The notes under the pieces: generated by a model
Seen by the model: the letters and a program-made list of their open reading frames with translations, nothing else
What the model was told of the DNA's origin: nothing
The model's database searches: none
Source of the DNA: Mycetocola_B reblochoni
GTDB taxonomy: Bacteria; Actinomycetota; Actinomycetes; Actinomycetales; Microbacteriaceae
DNA: 64,000 bases
Direction of reading: 5' to 3'
NCBI RefSeq assembly: GCF_003667525.1
Contig: NZ_RCUW01000002.1
Location: forward strand, 248,001-312,000
Program-made: the position numbers and the translations under genes
Part shown: positions 57,711 to 64,000 of the stretch, piece by piece
Position numbering within the stretch: the first letter of the stretch is position 1
Layout: the number at the start of each line of letters is the position of its first letter

Positions 57711-57798
57711 GGAGGATTCGCCTAGTGGCCTATGGCGCACGCTTGGAAAGCGTGTTGGGTGCAAGCCCTCAGGGGTTCGAATCCCCTATCCTCCGCCA
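57711..57798 (+). tRNA. tRNA-Ser (anticodon GGA)
   Basis: 88 nt with a long variable arm and an encoded CCA. Acceptor GGAGGAT/ATCCTCC, D-arm GCCTAGTGGCCTATGGC, anticodon loop TTGGAAA giving GGA, variable arm TTGGGTGCAAGCCCTC, and T-arm GGGG-TTCGAAT-CCCC. A TAAGAT -10-like hexamer lies at 57682-57687. Confidence 0.97.
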
Positions 57799-57801
57799 TC
57801 C

Positions 57802-57828
57802 GATCCCGCAGCCGTGAGCTGCGGGATC
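57802..57828 (+). terminator. Terminator of tRNA-Ser
   Basis: 11-bp stem GATCCCGCAGC / GCTGCGGGATC with a CGTGA loop, four bases after the tRNA CCA, followed by CGTCCTCGTT. Confidence 0.88.
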
Positions 57829-57930
57829 GTCCTCGTTAACACCGCGGGGCGAGCCGGCTGACGACCGGGCCCGCGGCTGACGCCGGTGCGGGGAGCCGCC
57901 GTGCGACCCCCCATGACGACGCCGGGGAAT

Positions 57931-57947
57931 ACCCCTGTTCGAGGGGT
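57931..57947. promoter_or_regulatory. Inverted repeat upstream of the FMN reductase gene
   Basis: ACCCCT-GTTCG-AGGGGT, directly ahead of a TTGGAT element (57950-57955) about 40 bases before the GTG. A possible operator site; no regulator can be named. Confidence 0.35.
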
Positions 57948-57990
57948 GTTGGATTGTGTCGTCAATGATCCCGTCTGAAAGGACCCCCAC

Positions 57991-58548
57991 GTGACCACCA
58001 CCATCGCCGTCCTGGTCGGCAGCCTCCGCTCCGGCGCGAGCAACCGCGCCCTCGCCGAGGCCGCCGTCGCCCTCGCCCCGGAGGGGACCGAGCTCCGCAT
58101 CGTCGACGGCCTGGGCGATGTGCCCTTCTACAACGAGGACGTCGACCAGCCGGGGACCGTTCCGGCGACGGCCCAGGCCCTGCGCGACGCGGTCGGCGCC
58201 GCCGACGCCGTGCTCGTCGCCACGCCCGAGCACAACGGCACGATCCCCGCGGTGCTGAAGAACGCCATCGACTGGCTGTCGCGCCCCTTCGGCGCCGGGG
58301 CCGTGTCCGGGCTTCCGACCGCGGTGATCGGCGGAGCCCACGGTCAGTACGGCGGCGTGTGGGCTCAGGACGAGGCACGGAAGGCGCTCGGTATCGCCGG
58401 TGCCGCGGTCATCGCGGACGCGACCCTGTCGGTGGCGAACTCCTCCGGTCGTTTCGCCGAGGCCGCGCCGCTCGAGGACCCCGAGATCACCGCGGCGCTG
58501 ACCTCGGTGCTCGGAGCACTTGCCGACGCGGCACGCACCGCGGCCTGA
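57991..58548 (+). CDS. NAD(P)H-dependent FMN reductase / quinone reductase family
   Basis: A 185-residue flavodoxin-like reductase. AVLVGSLRSGASNRALAEA binds the FMN phosphate, followed by PFYNEDV, ATPEHNGTIPAVLKNAIDWL and the GGAHGQYGG loop, the NADPH-dependent FMN reductase pattern (ArsH/ChrR/azoreductase relatives). GTG start with GAAAGGA upstream. It probably reduces quinones or other electrophiles in defence against redox stress; the substrate is inferred. Confidence 0.93.
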   Translation: MTTTIAVLVGSLRSGASNRALAEAAVALAPEGTELRIVDGLGDVPFYNEDVDQPGTVPATAQALRDAVGAADAVLVATPEHNGTIPAVLKNAIDWLSRPFGAGAVSGLPTAVIGGAHGQYGGVWAQDEARKALGIAGAAVIADATLSVANSSGRFAEAAPLEDPEITAALTSVLGALADAARTAA

Positions 58549-58649
58549 ACCGACGGCCGCCTGAGCGCGGTCCCTCCCCGCCGCGATGGGGAGGGACCAC
58601 CGGTCGGTATCCTGGCGTCGAGCGTCCCGCCATGAGAGGACAGGACACC

Positions 58650-59273
58650 GTGACCCCCCACCCCCGCCCCGCCGACCACACCGGCGCCGGACCGCGCGTC
58701 GCCCCCGGACGACGCACGCGGTCGACCCCGCGTCGCGGTCCGCACCGCGCGGTCCGCGTCCGGCTCGTGTGGCGGCTGTTCGTCCAGGGGACGGCGGTGA
58801 CCTTCGCCCTGCTCATCCCCGTCCTCGTCGTCCTCTCCTGGCTGGAGGCGACGCGCGGCGGACTGGACTGGGTGCCGGGCTTCACGGCCGCGGTCGTCGC
58901 GGTCTACCTCGTCGCCCTCGTCGCCTACCTGCGGGTCGGCCTGTTCATCGGGCCCGACTCCATCGCCGAGCGCCCCTTCGCCGGCCCCACGCGGACGATC
59001 CCCCTCGACCGGGTGAGCAGGGCCGTGCTGCTGGACATGCACCGGAGCATGTCGGTGCCGTCGCGGCCGCAGCTGTTCCTCCTCGACGCCGAGGGCAGGG
59101 TGCTGCTGCGCATGCGCGGCGAGTACTGGCGGCACTCCGACATCGCCCTCGTGGCATCCCGCGTCGACGCGGTCCTCGAGCGCGTGCCCAAGCCGGTGAC
59201 GCTCAACGAGCTGCAGGAGAGCAACCCGCGCCTGCTGTTCTGGTTCGAGCGCCGCCCGTGGCTGAGGCCCTAG
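58650..59273 (+). CDS. Membrane protein with PH domain
   Basis: A 207-residue protein with a basic, proline-rich N-terminus, two membrane helices (about 39-60 and 70-92: VTFALLIPVLVVLSWL, FTAAVVAVYLVALVAYL) and a C-terminal bacterial PH-like domain (GPDSIAERPFAGPTRTIPLD, LFLLDAEGRVLLRM). The GTG at 58650 is favoured by AGAGGACAGGA; an ATG at 58632 is the alternative. It is convergent with the MFS gene, 4 bases apart. Function unknown. Confidence 0.72.
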   Translation: MTPHPRPADHTGAGPRVAPGRRTRSTPRRGPHRAVRVRLVWRLFVQGTAVTFALLIPVLVVLSWLEATRGGLDWVPGFTAAVVAVYLVALVAYLRVGLFIGPDSIAERPFAGPTRTIPLDRVSRAVLLDMHRSMSVPSRPQLFLLDAEGRVLLRMRGEYWRHSDIALVASRVDAVLERVPKPVTLNELQESNPRLLFWFERRPWLRP

Positions 59274-59277
59274 GCGA

Positions 59278-60546
59278 TCAGTCCTCCAGCGCCGGCACGC
59301 CGCGGGGCCTCACCACAAGCCACAGCACCAGAACCGAGACGAGCGCCGTCCCCGTCATCACGGCCCCCATCGGGGCGGCCGAGCCCACGCCGATGACGCC
59401 GACGATCGGGGAGATCAGCCCGGCGAGGCCGAAGTTCGTCGCGCCGAGCACGGACGCCGCCGTGCCCGCCTCCCTGCCGTGGCGGGCGAGGGCGAGCACC
59501 TGCACGGCAGGCATCGTGAACCCGGTCGCCAGGATGAACGCGAACAGCCCCACCAGGATCCCGGCGAGAGGCGCCCCCTCCCCTCCGACCACGACGATGG
59601 CGATCGCGGACAGCAGCTGGACCGCCCCGGAGCCGGCGACCACCCACTGCGGCCCGATCCGCCGCATCAGCAGCGAGGACAGCTGCACCCCGGCGACGAT
59701 GCCGAGCGAGTTGACCGCGAACAGCACCCCGTACTGCCCGGCGCTCAGGCCGTACTCCTGCTGGAACAGGAACGCGGACGAGGAGATGTAGCTGAACAGC
59801 CCGGCGAAGCTCATACCGCCGATGAGCGCCATGCCGACGAACACCCTGTCGCCGAGCACGCGCCGGTACGACCGCGCCAGGGCGCCTCGCACCGGTGCGG
59901 TGCGGCGCTCGGGCGGGAGCGTCTCGGTGATGAGCAGGGTCACGGCGACCACGACGACCACGCCGTAGCAGGCGAGGACGAGGAACAGCCCGCGCCACGG
60001 CATCACCTGCAGCAGCGCGGAGCCGACCAGGGGCGCGAGGATCGGGCCCATGCCGTTGACCAGCGCGAGCCGCGAGAGCATGCGGGCGAGGGGCTTGCCG
60101 CCGAACAGGTCGCGCACGGTGGCCATCGCGACGACCGCACCGGCCGCGGCCCCCGCGCCCTGCAGGACGCGGAACACGCCGATGGTGACGATGTCGGGCG
60201 CGAACGCCGCCCCCACGCTGGCGAGGATGTGCAGCGACGTCGCTAACAGGAGCGGCAGCCGTCGGCCGACTCTGTCGCTCCACGGCCCCATGACGAGCTG
60301 ACCGACCGCGAAGCCGACGGTCGTGCCGGTGAGGGTGAGCTGGACCATCGCCGCCGTCACCCCGAGGTCGGCCTCGACGCGGGGGAAGGCCGGCAGGTAC
60401 AGGTCGATCGTGAACGGCCCGAGGGCGGTGAGGGTGCCGAGGACGATGACGTAGAGGGCGCGCCGTCCGCGGCTGAGCGCGTCACCGGGATGGCTGGACG
60501 CCGGGGTCGGGGTCGGGGTCGATCGCGTGGAGGGTGTCGAGGTCAC
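59278..60546 (-). CDS. Bcr/CflA-type MFS drug exporter
   Basis: A 422-residue transporter with 12 predicted helices. The first helix and loop (GPFTIDLYLPAFPRVEADLG) are the Bcr/CflA signature, and motif A appears as GQLVMGPWSDRVGRRLPLL. GAGAAAGAVVAMATVRDL in helix 5 is the antiporter motif C region. It probably exports drugs or small metabolites against protons. The GTG at 60546 has AGGAAGAC upstream. Confidence 0.92.
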   Translation of the reverse strand: MTSTPSTRSTPTPTPASSHPGDALSRGRRALYVIVLGTLTALGPFTIDLYLPAFPRVEADLGVTAAMVQLTLTGTTVGFAVGQLVMGPWSDRVGRRLPLLLATSLHILASVGAAFAPDIVTIGVFRVLQGAGAAAGAVVAMATVRDLFGGKPLARMLSRLALVNGMGPILAPLVGSALLQVMPWRGLFLVLACYGVVVVVAVTLLITETLPPERRTAPVRGALARSYRRVLGDRVFVGMALIGGMSFAGLFSYISSSAFLFQQEYGLSAGQYGVLFAVNSLGIVAGVQLSSLLMRRIGPQWVVAGSGAVQLLSAIAIVVVGGEGAPLAGILVGLFAFILATGFTMPAVQVLALARHGREAGTAASVLGATNFGLAGLISPIVGVIGVGSAAPMGAVMTGTALVSVLVLWLVVRPRGVPALED

Positions 60547-60664
60547 GTGTGGGTCTTCCTGAGCGCCGTCCGGGCGCGGTCGTTGTGCTGTCGGGGTCGT
60601 CAACGCCCACGGCGGCGGGGTTCTTCCCCGGTCGCCGTTCCGGGCGTGCGGCATACTGATGGCC

Positions 60665-61207
60665 ATGCCACGACGCCACCCCCTCGGGCTCCTCACGATA
60701 GCGGCCGTGGGAGCGGTCCTCGTCCTGACCGGCTGCGCGGCCGACCGGGAGGACGGCACCGCCCGCCCGCTCTCCTCGCAGGCCGAGCTCCTCGCCGACC
60801 CCGACACGATCGCGCAGTTCTCCGGGACGGGCGAGTCGCTGGAGACGACCGTCACCGCCGGCGAGGTGTCGCGGACCCTCGGACGTCAGGCGGACGGCGA
60901 CGGCGGACTCACCGTGACCGTGGGGTGCGCAGGGGGCAGCAGCGCGACGGTCAGCGTCGACGGTGCGGAGATCGGTGCGGGACCGTGCAGCGGGGACGGC
61001 GTCGACGAGACGTTCACGGTCTCGACGTCGGAGCGGGGCGTCGACCTCACCGGCGATCACCGTGTGACGATCGACTTCGACGAGGTCGCGACGGCGACGA
61101 TCACGGTCGGGCTCATCGACGACGAGGAGCCGACCGCCCCGCGGACGGAGGCCGGCTTCGATGCCAACGCCTCCGCGGACGCCGACGGGTCGTCGTCGGG
61201 CGACTAG
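60665..61207 (+). CDS. Hypothetical lipoprotein
   Basis: A 180-residue exported protein with lipobox LTGC at about residues 21-24 and an acidic, beta-rich remainder (TVTVGCAGGSSATVSVDGAE, RVTIDFDEVATATITVGLID). Two further cysteines could form a disulfide. The ATG at 60665 lies six bases after a CATACT -10-like hexamer, so it may be leaderless; an in-frame ATG at 60659 would add two residues. Convergent with the OmpA-like gene. Function unknown. Confidence 0.72.
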   Translation: MPRRHPLGLLTIAAVGAVLVLTGCAADREDGTARPLSSQAELLADPDTIAQFSGTGESLETTVTAGEVSRTLGRQADGDGGLTVTVGCAGGSSATVSVDGAEIGAGPCSGDGVDETFTVSTSERGVDLTGDHRVTIDFDEVATATITVGLIDDEEPTAPRTEAGFDANASADADGSSSGD

Positions 61208-61267
61208 ACCACCGGACACGGACCCGCGACACGGGACCGCGGGGCGGGCGGAGGACCCCTGACCCGC

Positions 61268-62848
61268 TCAGCGGATGGGGATGCCGGTCACCCGGAACAG
61301 GAAGTAGTGCGCACGGCCGCCCTTCAGGGTGCCCTTGTAGTCAGACACGTCGAGCACCGCCGACGTCGACGCCATGCGCGGCCAGACCACGGCGAGCCGC
61401 ACGGACTCGCCCGGCTCGAGGGTCACCGCCTGGTCAGGGACGACGGGCGTGTAGGGGGCTCCGTCGATGGAGTAGTCCACGGGGAAGAACCGCTGGCCGC
61501 CCTCGAGCAGGGTCAGGCCGGAGGGCATGTTCATCTGGTTCGGCTCGGACTCCCCCCTCGGCGTGCTGAGTGTCATGGCGCGCAGCGAGTTCATGACGAG
61601 CGAGTTCGTGTCTTCCCCGACGTTGCGCACGGCCACGTCTCCGACCAGGTAGCGGCCCCTCGTGCGCAGCTCCTCCAGGTCGATGTGCAGCTCCTCGCCG
61701 TCATCGTTGACCGCGGTGACACCCTCCCCCGCGGACCCGACGGGCCCCTCGGGCTCGGGGAGCTCCCCCTCGCCGCCCTCGATGACGACGGGAGCGCTCG
61801 GCTCGTCGGGGACGACGAGGACCTCGACACGTCGGTTCGCCGCCCTGTCCTCCGCGGTGGTCCCGGAGACGCGCGGCTCGGTCTCGCCTCTGCCCTCCAC
61901 GCTCACGCTCAGACCGTCGAGGTCGCTGAGCTCGGCGAGCCTGGTGTGCACGGCCTCTGCCCGGCGCTCCGAGAGCGCCTGGTTGTACTCGTCCGTGTCG
62001 ACGTCGTCGGTGTGCCCGACGATCGTCACCTCGCCTCCGTCGATGGCCTCCAGCTGCGCTGCCACCCGGCGGAGCTCCGACTCGGCGCCGTCGCTCAGCG
62101 TGTCCGCGGCCGAGTCGAAGAGGACGTCGGAGTTGAGGTTGATGTCGACCCGGTCCGGGGTGACCTCGATGTCCTGGGCACTGTCGTCGGACAGAGCGAA
62201 CGACTCCAGCTGGGCGGTGCGGGTGACGATCTCCTGGCCGGGAAGCCCGATCTGCTCCTCCGCCGCGTCGATGGCCGCGACGGAGCGGACGTCGTCGCCG
62301 TCGGGCAGGGCGGACTCGTCGACGACGGGGACGTCCTCGACCAGCCCGACCGACGGCACGAGGACGTCGACGGACTCGCGATCCTGCACCCCGTAGACGG
62401 AGTAGGCGGCGGAGGGGGAGCCGCTGGACGCGGGTATCTCCGCCGTCGCCTCCGAGTCGCTGTCCTGGTCATCCCCGAGCCGCACCGGCTCCTCGACCGT
62501 CCCGGCATCGAGGTCCAGGAGCGGGAAACGGTAGACCCCCCTGAACGGGTGCGCCATCCAGTGCTTCCGCCGCTCGAAGCCGTCGCCGGCCGTGCCGTCC
62601 GGATGCACCAGCTCGAGCACGAGCACGGCGTGGTCGCCGCGGTTGACGAGGGGCCCGATCCGCGCAGCCGTGTCCTCGTCGCCGGCCGTCAGGTGCCCCT
62701 CGACGAACAGCTCGGCGCCGGAGCCGGACGACGCGCCGTCGCCCGGGACCGCGGAGCCGGAATCGACCGGGGCGGGCTCTCCCGTCGTGCAGGAGGTGAG
62801 GGCGAGTGTCGTGACGAGGGCGAGAGCGAGCGGCAGGCGTCGGTGCAT
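61268..62848 (-). CDS. OmpA-family lipoprotein
   Basis: A 526-residue lipoprotein (lipobox LTSC, Cys20). The middle (about 225-345) is an OmpA C-terminal peptidoglycan-binding domain: INLNSDVLFDSAADTLSDGA, TIVGHTDDVDTDEYNQALSE, RAEAVHTRLAEL and GRGETEPRVSG...NRRVEVLV. An unclassified beta domain lies on either side. In a monoderm it would link the membrane to the wall rather than act as a porin. The ATG at 62848 follows AAGAAGGA. Role unknown beyond wall binding. Confidence 0.87.
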   Translation of the reverse strand: MHRRLPLALALVTTLALTSCTTGEPAPVDSGSAVPGDGASSGSGAELFVEGHLTAGDEDTAARIGPLVNRGDHAVLVLELVHPDGTAGDGFERRKHWMAHPFRGVYRFPLLDLDAGTVEEPVRLGDDQDSDSEATAEIPASSGSPSAAYSVYGVQDRESVDVLVPSVGLVEDVPVVDESALPDGDDVRSVAAIDAAEEQIGLPGQEIVTRTAQLESFALSDDSAQDIEVTPDRVDINLNSDVLFDSAADTLSDGAESELRRVAAQLEAIDGGEVTIVGHTDDVDTDEYNQALSERRAEAVHTRLAELSDLDGLSVSVEGRGETEPRVSGTTAEDRAANRRVEVLVVPDEPSAPVVIEGGEGELPEPEGPVGSAGEGVTAVNDDGEELHIDLEELRTRGRYLVGDVAVRNVGEDTNSLVMNSLRAMTLSTPRGESEPNQMNMPSGLTLLEGGQRFFPVDYSIDGAPYTPVVPDQAVTLEPGESVRLAVVWPRMASTSAVLDVSDYKGTLKGGRAHYFLFRVTGIPIR

Positions 62849-62984
62849 GCTTTCGGTCCTTCTTCTGGCTGTGCAGCGCGGGCGGGGGCGTGTTCTCGCC
62901 GACAGCCTATCGTCCGGACCGGGCCCCCGGGAGGCCTGGTCGGGGTGATCGGCCGCACCGGACGGCGATCGCCCTGGCCGCCCC

Positions 62985-64000
62985 TCAGAGGCCGGCGAGC
63001 GCGGCCGTCAGGTCCTCGACCAGGTCGTCGACGTCCTCGATGCCGACGGAGAGCCGCACCAGGTTGGCGGGGACCTCCAGCTCCGTCCCGACCACGGAGG
63101 CGTGGGTCATCCGCGCGGGCAGCGAGATCAGTGACTCGACGCCGCCGAGCGACTCCGCCAGCTGGAAGACGCGCGTCCTCGCGACGAGCGCGGCCGCGGC
63201 TTCGGGACCCCCGGTCAGCGTGACGGACACCATGCCGCCGAAGCCGCGCATCTGGCGCGCGGCGATCGCGTGCCCGGGGTGGTCGGCGAGGCCGGGGTAG
63301 TACACCCGCTCGACGGCGGGGCTCTGGCCGAGCGCCTCGGCGACGCGTGCGGCGTTCTCGCTGTGCCTGCGCATTCGCACGTCGAGCGTCTTCAGGCCCC
63401 TCGTCGTCAGCCACGCGTCCATCGGCGCGGAGACACCGCCGACGGCGAACTGCTGGAAGCCGACCTTCTCGGCGATGTCCGCATCGGAGGTGACGACGGC
63501 GCCGCCGAGCACGTCCGAGTGGCCGCCGATGTACTTCGTCGTCGAGTGGACGACGACGTCGGCGCCGAGGGCCAGCGGCTGCTGGAGTGCGGGCGTGGCG
63601 AAGGTGTTGTCGACGACGACGACCAGTCCGTGCCGGTGCCCGAGCTCGGCGAGCGCGGCGATGTCGACGACGGACAGCAGCGGGTTGGAGGGCGTCTCCA
63701 CCCAGAGGATCCGGCTGCGCTCGGTGATCCCCGCCTCGACGCTCGCCGCGTCGGTGAGGTCGACGACGCTGTGCTCGACGCCCCAGGCGCCGAACACCCT
63801 GTTGATCAGACGGTAGGTACCGCCGTACACGTCGTTGCCGATGACGATGTGGTCGCCCGGCGTGAGCAGGCCGCGCAGCAGCGCATCCTCGGCGGCCAGG
63901 CCGGAGGCGAAGGAGAAGGCGTGGTCGGCGCCCTCGAGCGCGGCGAGCTGCTCCTGGAGCGATGTCCGCGTCGGGTTCGCCGAGCGGTTGTACTCGTACC
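62985..64000 (-). CDS. Cystathionine gamma-synthase/lyase family PLP enzyme (5' end outside window)
   Basis: The last 337 codons or so of a Cys/Met-metabolism PLP enzyme; the frame runs past the window edge without a start. It has YEYNRSANPTRTSLQEQLA, FASGLAAEDALLRGLL, NDVYGGTYRL, VDNTFATPALQQPLALGADV, the PLP lysine in HSTTKYIGGHSDVLGG, and the C-terminal FQLAESLGGVESLI...RLSVGIEDVDDLVEDL. This sequence type is usual for actinobacterial MetB (O-succinyl- or O-acetylhomoserine to cystathionine) but gamma-lyase activity cannot be excluded. Confidence 0.92.
   Translation of the reverse strand, partial: YEYNRSANPTRTSLQEQLAALEGADHAFSFASGLAAEDALLRGLLTPGDHIVIGNDVYGGTYRLINRVFGAWGVEHSVVDLTDAASVEAGITERSRILWVETPSNPLLSVVDIAALAELGHRHGLVVVVDNTFATPALQQPLALGADVVVHSTTKYIGGHSDVLGGAVVTSDADIAEKVGFQQFAVGGVSAPMDAWLTTRGLKTLDVRMRRHSENAARVAEALGQSPAVERVYYPGLADHPGHAIAARQMRGFGGMVSVTLTGGPEAAAALVARTRVFQLAESLGGVESLISLPARMTHASVVGTELEVPANLVRLSVGIEDVDDLVEDLTAALAGL

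Overview
This window is high-GC (about 70%) actinobacterial chromosome. GTG starts, 4-nt ATGA/GTGA overlaps, leaderless starts, LAxTG-type surface anchors (the class E sortase substrate motif), a 6C small RNA and malate:quinone oxidoreductase all fit the Micrococcales, most likely a Microbacteriaceae-like genus. The family is an inference from gene content; no database search was run. No phage, insertion sequence, CRISPR array or origin was seen. From memory, the order topA / tad genes / 6C RNA / acs / ridA / bifunctional PBP / metallophosphoesterase resembles the M. tuberculosis topA-ponA2 neighbourhood, so the left third looks like an old core block.

Layout. 1-6.4 kb: nicotinamidase, a D,D-carboxypeptidase with an N-terminal ASCH domain, a lipoprotein, and a LAxTG-anchored metallophosphatase with degenerate repeats upstream. 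6.4-13 kb (minus strand): tRNA-Thr, secreted alpha/beta hydrolase, holB, tmk, topA. 13-16.5 kb: a reduced tad/Flp pilus operon whose pilin-like gene is frameshifted and whose ATPase carries an exact 16-residue tandem duplication. 16.5-24.5 kb: 6C RNA divergent from acs with interleaved promoters, ridA-DUF4177, a PASTA-containing class A PBP, a phosphoesterase and a LacI regulator. 24.5-38.2 kb: an EthD-VOC fusion with an HI0607-type shikimate dehydrogenase-like gene, tRNA-Pro, HAD phosphatase, acetyltransferase, thymidine kinase, mqo, asd, lysC, recR, dnaX, and a DUF5819/HTTM membrane pair resembling SdpA/SdpB.

38.2-48.7 kb is the most unusual accessory region. It holds a 1208-residue surface protein with about 400 residues of Ala/Ser/Asp/Thr low complexity, a lower-GC spacer, a large LuxR-type (LAL) regulator gene split by a frameshift, and a four-gene operon. 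That operon has two TasA/camelysin-like secreted proteins, a SipW-type signal peptidase fused to a second exported domain with its own signal sequence and LAGTG anchor, and a small secreted protein. Together it looks like a surface-fibre or matrix module: SipW-type substrates, a dedicated peptidase, a large anchored partner and a broken regulator.

48.7-64 kb: carotenoid-desaturase-like oxidoreductase, ackA-pta, an LATTG-anchored DUF3616 protein, the SRP RNA, an SDR-like gene, tRNA-Ser, an FMN reductase, a PH-domain membrane protein, an MFS exporter, two lipoproteins (one OmpA-like) and a Cys/Met-metabolism PLP enzyme cut by the window edge. acs and ackA-pta give two routes between acetate and acetyl-CoA; asd and lysC form the aspartate-family entry; holB, dnaX, recR, tmk and topA serve replication and repair.
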